From NCBI GenBank assembly GCA_001600175.1, contig BCJC01000002.1, forward strand, positions 434,001 through 498,000: DNA of 64,000 nt, given 5' to 3'. Below, in pieces: positions 13,600 through 25,026 of the stretch. Both the position numbers and the translations under genes were made by a program. How positions within the stretch are numbered: the first letter of the stretch is position 1; each line of letters starts with the position of its first letter. The notes under the pieces are model-generated. The model saw only the letters and a list, made by a program, of their open reading frames with translations. It was not told the DNA's origin and did not search any database. Source of the DNA: Erythrobasidium yunnanense. Taxonomy: Eukaryota > Basidiomycota > Cystobasidiomycetes > Erythrobasidiales > Erythrobasidiaceae.

Positions 13600-15615
13600 T
13601 TACTTCTTCTTCATCTTCTCACGCTCTCCGTAAGCTTTGCTTGCATAGTCACCGTCCTGCAGATCCCAAAGTTCAGCATCACTGCCTTGGCTCCGGAGAG
13701 AGCAAAGAGAACTCACGATGCAGATGACGTTGACTTGTTCCTGCTCTTCACCGGCAAAGAATCGCTTGAGGATGTCTTTGACACCGTTGGCGTATCTGAT
13801 CTGGGCATCGAGGGTGGTACCAGAGTAGCTGAAGAGGCGAGGCACAATCAGCATTGGCTTTCGAGAAGCGATGGCGAGGCGACGTACTGTGCGACCATGG
13901 CGTTTCCTCCCTTTGGCTCGGTACCGTATTGCATGTGTCTCCATGGGTGGTCTGCTAGGGATGGCTGCTGCTCCCATACATCTCCTCCCTGCGGTTAAGG
14001 CCAAACTCAGCTCTCTCTCCTGTCTGTCCGAAGAAGCGGGGATGTCGACTCACGTAACCTCTGAGCTTTCCAGACTTGACGGCCTCAGCGACGTCCTCAG
14101 CTACACAGATAGCACCACGAGCAGTGTTGACAATCCAAGCTCCGTCCTTCATCCAGCTGATCTTCTCCTTGTTGATGAGGTGTTTTGTGCCTTCGTGAAG
14201 AGGAGCGTTGATCGTCAAGACGTCGACTTGGCCTAGGAACTCCTTCAAGTCTTCGACTCGTCGAGCATCGACCTCTTTCTCAGCGTGTGCTGGCAGGGAC
14301 TGGTAGTCGTAGTAGAGCAGCTCCTTAGGCTGGAATGGCTTGAGACGCTGAAGCACTCTGAATCCGATGCGTCCGGCTCCGAGGGTACCGATGACCTTGT
14401 TCTCGAGGTCGAAAGCGTTCTTTGCAACACCAGCGACGTCCTGTAATCGCATCGGAAAACTTCAGCTCATCTCCCATGGACCGTATGCAAACGCGACCCA
14501 CCCATCCACCGGCCATGATCTGCTCATGAGCGGGAGTATAGTTTCGGACGAGAATGAGGATAGTCATGACTACGTGCTCAGCGACGGAGACGACGTTTGA
14601 TCCAGTGACCTCGGCAACGAGGATCTTGCGCTCGTTGGCTGCGTTCAGGTCAATGTGGTCGGATCCTACACCGGCTGTGATGCATGCTTTCAGGTTCTTG
14701 GCCTTTTCGATGACTTCACGGGTTGCGTAACCGGGCTGCAGAAAGCTCTGTTAAGCGGACCATACGTCGAGCGAATGATGAGCCAGCTACGTACGTGGAA
14801 AGGTGTGGTGCTGCAAATAATACCGCGATCAGCACGGCCTCTAAGCTCGAAATTTTACATTCGACTTACATGAGGATATCGGCATCTACGATTTCCTTTT
14901 GGAACTCGGAGTTGGGTCCTTCCTGTACACAGTAGCGAGAGAGTCTTCATGTCAGCGGGTTGTCCGTTGGAAGTGCGGCCTCAGCCGGCCGTCTTGGGTG
15001 ACGCGTGCGGGGAATTGCGGAGACAGGCACAGCGCGAAGAGGGACTGAGTGAATGAGGGAGAACGATGTAGCGTAGTGATGGTGTTGTTGTATGAGTGTT
15101 GTAGGTGTATAGCAGCAACCGGACGAGCGGCGGAGATGTTTGCCCAGAATAGCCGACTAACCTTGTCGAATACGACCTTGTAGGTGTCTGCAGATCAGCA
15201 TCAGTACGTCGCATCACCTACTGTCTGTGTCTATACTCACGTCCTTGCTCCTCAAGGAATTCCTACAGAGAATCAGCAACTTATGTTCAGCCGGAGGATC
15301 TCCCACGATGATGCGCAGTTGCAAGCGAGCTCTCACCTTGATGCCCAGCGAGTTCTCGATGGTACCGAGCAGACGAGGCTCCTACAGACGATGTAGATGT
15401 CAGCTCAAAGCTCTAGCTTTTGTGCGATTATACGAGGGGTCGCCTACCTCCTCGGCATGGACGCCTCCCTTGTAGAGTACTGCGAGGACCTTCATGTTGT
15501 TTGATGTAGTAGCAGAGAAGTGTTTAAAGTGTTGAAGCTGCTCAATTGAAGAAGCTTTGATTGTTGAAGAAGCAAGAGAAGATGCTCGGCAAAGGGAGCG
15601 AGACAGCGAGAGCAT
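13600..15615 (-). CDS. FDH: NAD-dependent formate dehydrogenase with mitochondrial-type leader
   Basis: The enzyme oxidises formate to CO2 with NAD+. The mature part begins [16 protein letters not shown] at 15495. In-frame upstream codons from an ATG at 15615 add a 40-residue leader ([17 protein letters not shown]...) rich in Ser/Arg and free of acidic residues until late, typical of mitochondrial import, so I start at 15615. Family motifs visible on several exons are [19 protein letters not shown], the NAD-binding loop [25 protein letters not shown] with the catalytic Arg, and the DHPWR box with the catalytic His (here within [16 protein letters not shown]). The C-terminal part is [20 protein letters not shown]. 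About seven short introns interrupt it. The stretch before DHPWR differs from the usual PQPAPK. The protein ends REKMKKK. Identity is secure; internal junctions are approximate. Confidence 0.93.
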
Positions 15616-15966
15616 ATCGAGAAAAGCGAATGTTCTATGTACTGCGCGCGGAGCCCCTGCGGCCACGGCTGGCATTTCTAGGCGCTTCAAGGGTCCCGAC
15701 ATCCGGCTGGTGGCTCTCTCCCCGCGCGCTACCTGGCTGAACCCATCACGCGGACACAACTTGCAACTTGTGTGTCATAAGCGAGCGTAGATGCTGCGTA
15801 TAGACATTGAATCTAGTTCAACGGAACAGACTCCGTACATACACGCGCACATCGACTTGACTGCTCGCAAAGCTCTTGGTAACTCTTGATTAATTGCCCT
15901 GTCTGAAGGTCACGTGCCCGCTTCTCGGCACGTCAACGTGCCTTGAAGAAACGCGCGGACGCGAGA
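15616..15966. other. FDH 5' flank and 3' flank of the next gene
   Basis: No gene is seen in this interval. It lies upstream of FDH and downstream of the Ser/Arg-rich gene that ends at 15967. It contains the ACGTGCC cluster listed separately. Confidence 0.5.
15911..15942. promoter_or_regulatory. Cluster of three ACGTGCC half-sites (palindromic), possible FDH upstream element
   Basis: Within 32 bases there are a CACGTG box followed by CC (15911-15918) and a near-perfect palindrome GGCACGTCAACGTGCC (15927-15942). This gives three copies of the heptamer ACGTGCC in alternating orientation. CACGTG is the core bound by bHLH factors. The cluster lies about 300 bases upstream of the FDH start and just beyond the stop of the neighbouring gene, so it is placed to control FDH. 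The function is inference. Confidence 0.35.
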
Positions 15967-17745
15967 TCACCGCTTGCTCTTCTTACTGGCTCTACTCTGG
16001 CTACGACTTCGACTTCCGGCCCCGCCCACGCTTTGAGCTCGACTCGCGCTCCTGCTGGACCGCCTGCGCGTGCTCTCCTCCTCTTTCTGCTTATCGCGAT
16101 ACTTCCGCTTCGCTCGCTTGTACTCTTTATCGCTAAGCACCGACAGGTCATTTAGCATCTCGATACGCTCATCGTACACTGCACCCGACTTGTCGTCAAT
16201 CTCGATGTATCGCCAATGTTCGCAGACGATGAACCTCGCCCACGTCCAGGTATTCCAGATCAGACGGACGATCCTGTCAAACTGGTTCTTTTCTGATTTC
16301 GTCAATTGGTACTTGGTGCGAATATTAGAGAGCTCTTCATAGACTGGCCCAGAAGAGGAAAGCATATCGCGCAGATTCTTGCTAATCGTAATATACCACT
16401 CCCAGTGCCGTTCAGACTCTACGTAGCGCAGTTGATGATTCTTGTTGTCTTTGCGGGTAAAAAACCATTCGTACTGCGATAGAGCGCCCGATACAGACGT
16501 CTTGTCGGTCGTCATTCGATAAGTCAGGTCCTCGATTGCTTTCAGCGGCTTCTTCTCACGACCCATGATGTCTTCCTGCACATTTCACACCGATCTTACA
16601 TGTCAGTGGTGGCTTGATATCGTGGCGATGGAGAAAGACCTACATCGTACTCGCAGTCCCAATCAGACGGGTTCTTGAGTATACGCTTAGCTCCTGCATT
16701 CAAGAAGTGTCCAGGGCATCCTTGCAGCAATTCTTTCACAGCCAATCGTATAGCAGTGGCCGCCAGATTGACATATTTCAACCTGTATGCGATCTTACGT
16801 TTTGAGAAAACGCTGTTGCTTATATTCGTTACAGCATTATCGATTTTGTCCATCTTCTGCTCCAGTAGGCTCTGTTCGGCTTCATCGAGGTATTCGAAGA
16901 CGGTGCTCTTGACGTATTTCTTCTCGATTTGATAGTCCCGCTTCAATTGTGTGTTGAGCATGTACTTCAAGTGCTCGTTGTTGAACCGGTCGATGTACGC
17001 GAGCCGATAGTTTGGAAAAATGTCGTCGCCTAGCTTAAGGACTCTCGCTTTCGCCGGACTGATATGCTTGAAAGAACGAGATTTGCGGGGTGCAGGTCGA
17101 GCGTTGCTACGTGCGGTATCATCAGAGCTATCAGACGAAGAAGATGAAGATGAAGATGAAGATGAAGATGAAGCCTCTGCGTGTTTCGAAGGTCGCCTGC
17201 TCAGCCGCTTCCGTCGAGCGGGTTTCTTGTCGTAAACCCGGCGTAACGGCTTGGATCCAGTCTTCTTGTCCACATGACTATTAGTTGATGAAGAAGATAG
17301 GGAGGACCCAAAGAGAGCCGAAACGACTTGACCCAGCGCTATGCCCCTCGTCAAAAGCTTGGAGTTCTTGCCATCGATACCTAATGCATCGGCAGCTTTC
17401 TGGCATAGAGAAGGTTCATCATCAGCACTTGTGCGTTAGGAACGGGCTCTGATACCCACGAAAGCCATCTTAAGCCCTGGACCAGGCTTTCCAGGCCAGA
17501 TCGTTGCGAGACCTTCTTTCTCATTCAACTTCTCTTTCTGTATAGAAAGACAATAGCGTATCAGCGTCGAGACACAGACCATCGACGAAGAGAACCACAA
17601 GTATGTGATGCACCTTGGGACGTATACGATGATCTTTCTTGTGGACAACTCGCCGCCGTTTCTTGCGTGCATGAGGCTTGCTATGGCCTTTCTTATCGCC
17701 CACACGCTCGTAGTGCAGACGTATCTCTGGCTTTGCTGCCGGCAT
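15967..17745 (-). CDS. Basic Ser/Arg-rich protein of unknown function (copy A)
   Basis: Four or more exons join to a protein of about 500 residues. It opens with a Lys/Arg-rich N-terminus (MPAAKPEIRLHYERVGDKKG, then HARKKRRRVVHKKDH). A conserved-looking helical segment follows (GPGLKMAFV spliced to EAADALGIDGKNSKLLTRGI), then a poly-Ser run. The central helical domain contains AIRLAVKELLQGCPGHFLNA, and the C-terminal domain is Trp-rich (LIWNTWTWARFIVCEHW). It ends in an SR-rich tail (RRRSSRSASRAQ, SRSRSQSRASKKSKR). The basic tails suggest nuclear, perhaps RNA-associated, location; this is inference. I do not recognise the family. The start at 17745 is the first ATG of the basic exon. The next gene upstream (18074-19415) shares a similar core motif and may be a diverged duplicate. 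Confidence 0.65.
17137..17172. repeat. Short GATGAA hexamer repeat encoding poly-Ser
   Basis: About five tandem copies of a GATGAA hexamer lie in the coding region of copy A. Read on the minus strand they give TTCATC repeats, which encode the poly-serine run (13 Ser or more). Such a simple repeat is prone to length change. Confidence 0.7.
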
Positions 17746-18073
17746 CTATGCCATCGGGACTTCGAGATTGAGGTGAAGACGAGGGAGGGTAGGAAACAGA
17801 GACTGAGGTGGTATTGACAGTAGGAACGGTGTTGTCTGCGTATGCGGAAAGATAGTGTATCGCGGTCGAAGAGACCACAAGTATGGAAAGAGTTTGAAAT
17901 CTTGAGCGGGTTGGTTGGGGCGATGCAGCAGCGTCTGACGATGGATGGCTGATGCACGGAAGTGCTACGCATCTAGTCAGATACCTAGTGCAGCTAGACG
18001 CTGATGGATTGATAAGACTACTCACGGAACTGCCTACGGTACAGATCGCCTTCCTCCATTTGAAGAACATAAG
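17746..18073. other. Gap between the two Ser/Arg-rich genes
   Basis: No gene is supported here. The interval should hold the 3' end of the 18074-19415 gene and the promoter of the 15967-17745 gene. Confidence 0.45.
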
Positions 18074-19415
18074 CTACCGGATGCTAGGCCGCCGGGACGA
18101 GCTAGGAGTACTAGCTTCTTTACTATGTGCCAGCTGTCGCAGTAGAGTATATCTCACTCGCTCCCATACTCTGTAAAGCTTATCGCATGCATCGTTTCTT
18201 GCTTTTCGGAAGTTCACCTCGTCGACCTTGCCTTGTTTAACGATATGGACCTCTTGAAGGATAACAAGAGTCGCTCTCATGTACGTCCCGAGCTCCTCTT
18301 GCAGCTGCCGAAAGTATCTCCTTTTCCTTTTTGAGGGTATTCTGCGATATGCGCGACTTTGTAGGAATTCCGAGTGGCGATCAAGAAGAGAAGGTATGCT
18401 AGGCCCATACCTGATTACAAGCTGGGGCCCTTCACGCCGAAACATACGGTTCAGAGTCGCATAGGTTCCTCTCATCCGAAGTAGATCAGGATGAAGCGAC
18501 AGGGAGGGCAGGTCTCGACTTTGAAACCGACTGTGCAGCTTTTTGAGCGCTTTCTTACGTAGTTTCAAGAATGTGCCAGGGTGATTGTCCAGAAACTGAT
18601 GCAACGCTTCCGCGAGCGCGCCTGCCGATAGTCGGAACAACTTGGTCCTCCAGTCGTTGACTTGGCGCTTGTCTGGCCTCATTAACTTCTTGCTCTTCTT
18701 TTTGTTGCCCTCATCGTCTTCACTATCGTACGCTCGCTTGATGCTATACCGTAGGAGAGCAAGCTGCCTGTGGAAAGGAGCTAAATCCTCGCTCTTCAGG
18801 TTACGCCAAACGTCTTGATGCTTTACTAGATCGATGTGTCGCTTCATATCGTGCTCTGTATCTGGTACAGCATCGACAGCTAGCAGCTGTACGACGTCTT
18901 CAGAGTCGGTGGAACACCAGCTGTCTTCAGCAGTGGCTGACATAGACAAAGATGAGGACGAGGAATGGTAGGGAGACGGAAGATCCGTCATTGCTTGACT
19001 CTTGATGCTCCGAGCCAGAAAGCCTTTCGTACGGACGCTCGAAGGGGAAGTCCTCGATCCATTGCTGCGAGAGCGACTGTACCGCCTTGGACTTTGGCTT
19101 CGCGATTGCCTACGCTTAGTATCACTCTCGTATCCACTGTCGCCAGACGCATTGCTGACTCGTCTTTCGCGGATGAACTGGTATGATGCCCTAAGCGGAC
19201 GCACTTGCTTGATTCGAATCAGGACTCACTTTGCTCAGGTTGTTTAGCTTGTCGACCACTGGATCAGAGGATGACTCTCGACGCTGCGACACAACTCTTC
19301 AGCTATGGTACATGCCGACCGGCTGCAAACTTCGGCGTACCTCTCTGCCCTGCCGGTCTCTGGTGCGAGAGGTTCGTCTTGGCCGCGCTTTGCGCTTAGG
19401 ATGTTCTGGACGCAT
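18074..19415 (-). CDS. Basic Ser/Arg-rich protein of unknown function (copy B)
   Basis: Three exons encode about 420 residues. The start at 19415 (MRPEHPKRKARPRRTSRTRD) is inferred by splicing. Exon 1 ends at a GTACGC donor near 19345. A short exon (RRESSSDPVVDKLNNLSK) follows, and after an AAA/GTGAGT donor the main exon runs QVRPLRASYQF to the stop at 18074. The N-terminal third is SR-like (RRQSRSQSPRRYSRSRSNGS). An acidic patch (YDSEDDEGNKKKSKK) precedes a helical domain with RLSAGALAEALHQFLDNHPG followed by TFLKLRKKALKKL. The C-terminal helix is DACDKLYRVWERVRYTLLRQ. The PG-FL motif and the terminal Trp/Arg helix resemble copy A, suggesting old duplication. Function is unknown; nuclear location is likely from its basic composition. 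Confidence 0.62.
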
Positions 19416-20007
19416 CTATGCGTGTGGACTAGCCAAGTTGCATCCTTGTGCTGCAAGAGCCTGAAGCGGGAGGGCGAGCAGATAAGGCTATGCCTCCTGT
19501 CGTACGCGCTGGCGATGGAGTGTGCTCTGCTGTAGATGTGAAAGTGTATAAGAAGAGATAAGATTCAGCGGGACGGGCGCTTCCTCGGCTCACAGCGACC
19601 ATCGAGACTGCGAGCGAGATCAGGAAAGAAGACATATGAAGACGCAATGGGCGCGCAACACTTCAGACTAGACGATCTGCTGTATGGAAGAGTATAGAGT
19701 GACCCAGAGCTGCTCTGGAGCTATTGAGAGGTTTCAGGGAAATCCTCACATCAGGATTTTCCGCACAGAAAAGCTTCAGGAATAGGCCAGGATATAGCGC
19801 AAGCGTTGTTCATCAGTCAACAATTCTTTATGTCCAGTTTCAGCGCCAATTCCGACTTGATTTGGTCAGAAAGAGAAACGCGTTTGTCTCTTTACGCCAA
19901 CTTCAAGGGGAACTCAAGGCCATTTCAAGTCGATACTAAACTGGATTATAAGACTGCCCTACTGGAATTCAAGACTCTGCTCTATACCTCCTCAATGAAT
20001 GCTTTGA
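19416..20007. promoter_or_regulatory. Divergent intergenic region, copy B and TPR gene
   Basis: 592 bases separate two divergent starts (19415 on minus, 20008 on plus). The interval must hold both promoters. I see no coding exon and no clear named motif. Confidence 0.4.
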
Positions 20008-23000
20008 ATGGCTCCTTTGGGTCGCGGAAAGGCTGCTAATGCTGGCGCTGGCCCAGCTGGCGGCAGCAGCGCCAATATGCAGCGAACAAGCACAAACAGC
20101 AGCGCAACATCGTCTTCATTGGCCGTGTCGAAATGCAGCTGCGGTCATCCCCATTCGGGCCCTCCCCCTGGTCCGACAAAGCCTTTGAGCGCTTCGACGG
20201 CCTTGAAGAGACAGCGCGAGCTTAGGGACTTTGCTATGGTCAGGAGATTATGCTATATCTGATGGGCGTGGGAAAGGCTGACGAGATTGATCGCCTCCAG
20301 ATTGACCGTCTGCTCAGCAGGATATTCTGGCTACGTTTCTACGAAGATGCAGCGAGACTATACAGCACACGTCTTACTTTAATCGCAAAGGAAAGGCTGC
20401 CGTACTGTGTCCAGAACATCATAGGTGTGTCCAACTCGGCCCTGTTTCGACAACCCATTTCGTCTGTCACCGAAGCTGATCTCGCATTCGATTCATACAA
20501 CAGCTTCAGGAGGTGGTCCAGGATGGGCTTGTGCAAATGCAGGAAGCGAGGAGATCCGAGAATACTTTCGCATGCAAGTCCAGGTCGACCTACGTGAACT
20601 CGAAGACCGGATATGGCACATCTCGAGCGAATGGACCTATACTGCAATACGAAAGATGGCAATCTCAAACGGCGTCAATGTGTCGCCTTCTGGCTTGCGA
20701 GCTATCGACCTACTGCCCCTCTTACCTCTTCTCGAAGCTATGTGTGATGATCTGGAGAATGCACCTGCTTCAGTCTACCAAATACATCCTCATCGAGCCG
20801 TAGCAGCTACTTTCCTCAACCTCGACCTTTTCACCAATTCACCCTTCAGTCTCGCTGCCAAGAAGAAGAGTCTCAACGCCCCGTCTTCCCTTCTTCACAT
20901 ACAATCACTATGTGCGCACCATCCATCCAACAAGTGCGCTCTCGATAGCCCAGACTCTCCTGTCTGGGGACCTGGTCTATATCGCATTACTTCTTCCGCT
21001 TTCGATAAGCCCGGCACGAAAGGCGGTCTGAGCGGGAAGATTCCTCCACATCTATCACCCGCCAGCATCCTATTCGATGCCCTCTTCCCACCTTCTCTTA
21101 CCAAGAGCATCAAGACAAGCGGCAAGAAGTCCGATTCGAAAAATGGAGCCTTCACAGACACGGAAATGCTGCATGCTCAGGCCGAGCTGCGCAGTATTCT
21201 ATCTCTCGGACTCTCCAGACTGTTCATCGTGCTGTTTCAGACAGCACAAGAGTTTAATCTTCGCTCGTTTGGAGAGAACGTCAATCTAGCTTTTGGCGGG
21301 TCAGGCGCAACCGGACCTATCGAAGATGATGATGGAGAGTTTTATGGTGGATGCGAGTGCTGTGTTGAAGATTACTATCAGAGTCAGTATGGTTCAGACA
21401 AGGGCGCAATACCACCTCCACCTATCCCATCAAGCAGCATCTCATCTGCCTATGACGATGCACTATACGATCTATGGAAATCTATTTCTAAGCTACCTTA
21501 CACGACACCCGATGCCAACGCTACGAAACGAAAGTCTGCGAAACGCGCTCGAAACGGCTCCACTGCTAACAGCACATTAGCGGCAACCGAACCAGCGCAA
21601 CCTGGTCTCTATGCAAATGCTCGTTTCAGAGGGCTGTATTCGCCTCGTCCGGGCGCGGGACTTAAAGCATGGGACACAGTCCTACACTACGAAGCTGTGA
21701 TTCGCGAAGAAGAGGAGGAAAAGAGTAAGAAGGAAGAGGAGAAGCGACACGAGCGGGAGAAATATGGCCTGAAACGTAACGAATATATGGCCATCGATCA
21801 TAAATCGCAAAGAAGAGGTGGGAAAGGCAGAGAAAGTATAGATGCGGATGGTAGAGGTGGAGGATTGCTTGGCTGGAACAGCTGTCGTGAGTGTCCCGCA
21901 AAGATTGATCGCGACAAGGCCAAGACTAACGTGTATGCTTGCAGACGAAGAGGATGTCTGGGATAGGGACTTAGATTCAGGCGACGACTTTGGTATCGAA
22001 GATTACTTTGGCTTCATCAACAAAGAAAAGGACGAAGAGTGAGCTAAAATCTTTGTACACGCCAGGATGTGAGCTAACGGTCTCTTCAGACTCGCCTCTG
22101 CTTGCCGCTGCCGAAGAGTCGCATTACGCTATTTGATCGCCGAAGAGCACAAAGAAGACGGAAATCACGCATTCAAGACCGGCGACTATGATCTCGCCAT
22201 CGAATACTATACGAAAGCTCACAAGTCCGAGCCTCGATTACCTATCTATCTCTTGAACCGGTCAATGGCTAGCTTGAAGCTCAACCGCTGGAGTGATGCC
22301 GAGCTGGACTGTTCAGCTGTCTTGAGGAAGCATAGAGCGAATGCAAAAGCACTATGGAGAAGAGCGAAGGCAAGAAGAGCGCTGGCTCAGATTGCTGGAA
22401 ATGTGGATAAGCTTATCGAAGCTGAGCGAGGTGAGCTGCCACTGTCGGTAGGAACCCGAACAGAATCTGACATCGTATTATTTAGACCTCATCGACTTCT
22501 TGGCTCTTTTGCCGAACTCGCACGAAGGCTACAGCGAGCTTGCCATGATTCGTTCCGAGCTTTGCGCCTGCTTCGAATGCAGCGAGCAAAGCGACACATC
22601 TCTATTCTGTTCGACTTCTTCAACTGCTCCTCCCACTTCCTGCTTCAATCGAGGCTATCGACCGCCTACCTATTTGAATGCCAGCGACGCAACCTATCGT
22701 GCTCTGGAGGATACTCTGCTTAGCAAGAGTGCTGATATATTTGGCGCGCCTCCAAAAGGATGGCTAGCTACCCCTGTGGGCTCTATCTCTACGAAGAACG
22801 GCAAGCTGCAGACCTCGAATCCGCCAGTAAAAGCCAAATCTCCTGGGCACGCTCAACCTTCTGTCAACGTTCCTTGGTTCAAAACTACACCCACAGGTGC
22901 AGACAGGAAGCTCTGGCAAGCATTCGTGCAGGACTTCTCGCTTGTTCCGGATAGCGTCTCGAGTCCCGAAGACAGGATGCCGCTCAAGTTTATCTCGGAC

Positions 23001-23063
23001 CACGATCTTCCAAGCTCCACGCTACCCAACTGGGATCTATATCATGTCATCAAGGCGAAGTAG
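20008..23063 (+). CDS. TPR-domain protein of unknown role
   Basis: This multi-exon gene encodes about 900 residues. The N-terminus (MAPLGRGKAANAG) has a Cys/His cluster (KCSCGHPHSG) and helices (RQRELRDFAM, then EIMLYLMGVGKADEI). The middle contains GGCECCVEDYY and a Glu/Lys-rich helix (EEEEEKSKKEEEKRHEREK). The C-terminal third has a TPR array (HKEDGNHAFKTGDYDLAIEY, NRSMASLKLNRWSDAELDCS, ANAKALWRRAKARRAL), as in Hsp70/Hsp90 co-chaperones. The tail ends LPNWDLYHVIKAK. Introns are visible near 20421-20505 (GTGTGT donor), 21890-21945, about 22040-22090 and 22432-22487. At 20239-20243 the frame moves by five bases (GTCAG), between DFAM and EIML; either a longer intron is spliced here or the sequence has a small error. 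The gene follows a divergent promoter and precedes the mitochondrial carrier. Confidence 0.75.
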
Positions 23064-23275
23064 CCAGAGCTGGCTCATACATCTTTCCTATGTTTCGCGA
23101 GCCGCATCGGCACCCGTGCAGGCACTTTTTCAGCCTGTCATAGTACATTTACGCATGTCGTTCAACTTCAGCTTTGAGGTATCTGTCTCTCGATTAGCTC
23201 GGCTCTGGTCCGCTGTTGTGTAATCTACGATAAGAGAGCCCTCTGCTTCGCAACAAACCTATCTTCCTTTGCGAA

Positions 23276-24671
23276 ATGAGCGACCATGCAGGCGACACAC
23301 AGCCTAAGAAGAGTGTTGGGAAGGTAGGCTGGCTGATCACAAGCTTCTGACCGAAAGAAACGCGACTTAGACAGATTTTTGGATAACAGGACTTGGTAGC
23401 CGGCACGAGTAGGCATAAACCTTGCTCTTTCTGCTGGATTCCGCACAAATAACTGAACACACGGTAACATTGCTGGCTTGTAGTGGGCGGTATTGCACAA
23501 GTAGGCCGTCAAGAGAGCCGCTTCTGGATTGTCGAAAACTGACCAAAGATTAACAGGTCTTTGTTGGCCAACCCGTATGCTGCAAGACCACCTAAAGACT
23601 AACCAAAATGGCTGAACCTACTATGCTCCTCCCGGAATCCAGTTCGATATCGTCAAAGTCAGGCTTCAGTCGAGCGATGTCTACAAGGGAGCTCTTGACT
23701 GCGCGTCCAGAATCGCAAAGGAAGAAGGTCTTCTGGCTTTCTACAAGGGTGCATATACACCTACCCCCTAGCTGGCCTTATCGCTTATTCTGCTTGGAAA
23801 ATCTAGGAACCGCTATGCCTCTGGTCGGAATAGGTGCCTGTGTGTCTTTGCAATTTGCTGGACTGGCTGCATGCAAAAACTTTTTCATGTGCGTCCGCTG
23901 TCGCTCGCTGCCTGAGCTATACTGACTGGGTAATTGCAGAGGCCAGAATCTGAAGAAAGGCAAGACTTCCGATTTAACGTATGGACAGCTATATCTCGCT
24001 GGTGCAGGAGCTGGTATCACAAACAGTGTGGTATCCGGACCCGTCGAACATATTCGTATACGACTGCAAACGCAGACGAAAGGATCAGGCCAAGTCTGGT
24101 ATAACGGACCGTGGGATGCATGCAAGAAGATATACGCAACGGACGGGATACGAGGTATCTTCCATGGTCAGGGAGCGACCTTATTAAGGTAAGAAAGCTA
24201 AACATGCGGCTTAGCCTTTACTGACATGGAAGCACATTGACAGAGAGGTCCAGGCATACGGAATGTACTTCATGGCGTACGAAGCGCTGGTCCAGAATAA
24301 GATGAAGAGGGAACATATCACTCGAAAAGTATGCTTGTCTCCGTACTTTGTTACAGCACCTTCGCTGAGGCCTGATCTTGCAGGACCTATCAGCGGTGAC
24401 AGCGTGCTATTACGGCGCCTTAGCAGGCTTCGCACTATGGTTCACCGCCTACCCTTTAGATGCTATCAAGTCGAAGATCCAAACAGACGGCTTCCCTTCT
24501 CAGCCAGATAAGCGGAAATACCATGGAGTTGTCGACTGTGTTCGCAAGACGATGGCGACGCAGGGTATAGGTGGATTCTTCAAAGGTCTTACACCCACAC
24601 TCATAAGGTCGCCGTTCGCAAACGGTATTACATTTGCGGCGTTTGAGCTTACGATGAAGTACATCTCGTAG
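23276..24671 (+). CDS. Mitochondrial carrier, YMC-type
   Basis: This is an SLC25-family inner-membrane transporter. The start at 23276 (MSDHAGDTQPKKSVGK) is followed by several tiny exons that rebuild the first repeat: DLVAGTMGGIAQ, VFVGQP, then FDIVKVRLQSSDVYKGALDC. All three carrier signatures are present: PFDIVK in repeat 1, PVEHIR (GPVEHIRIRLQTQTKGSGQV) in repeat 2 and PLDAIK (FTAYPLDAIKSKIQTDG) in repeat 3. The HIRIRLQTQ and A.W.T.YP.D..KS.IQTDG wording is characteristic of the YMC1/YMC2 and carnitine-carrier branch. Yeast Ymc proteins are linked to glycine/glutamate or organic-acid transport, so the substrate here is uncertain. The protein ends AAFELTMKYIS. At least six introns are present. 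The gene converges on ATP synthase gamma. Confidence 0.88.
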
Positions 24672-25026
24672 GGGCTTTGTCGGGAGGGCGATGCATAGAT
24701 AGTCATACTTGGCTGTGGTTCTTGTAGTGTATGCAATTGATCGCTGGATCTCTTCAGTTCGCTACTTTGTCAACGCTTGGAATCTGTCGGCTTCGCGTGA
24801 GCAGCCGGCAACTCTGAAAGGTTCCAAATGATGCAAGCAGAAGTAGATACTTTGATTACATCGCACAAGACTGCTCTGCGCTGTAACATGTTCGCACAGC
24901 TAGGTATCCTTGCCATCTCTAAAGTTTTTGAAGGCCGTGCATCCAGCAGATCTCGGATGAATGCTCGCCGATATGCTAAAGATCCGCTTATAGAGCAGAA
25001 GCACCAGTCTGTTGCGTTTATCGACG
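24672..25026. other. Convergent 3' region, carrier and ATP3
   Basis: This gap between two converging genes holds no coding region that I can support. It should contain both polyadenylation regions. Confidence 0.45.

Noticed and set aside
17436-18070. Long open frames on the minus strand upstream of copy A
   Set aside because: They read through probable introns and lack coding character; only the MPAAKP exon inside them splices sensibly to the next exon.
19205-19232. tRNA-like B-box (GATTCGAATC)
   Set aside because: It lies in an intron of the minus-strand Ser/Arg-rich gene, and no A-box or cloverleaf can be drawn around it.
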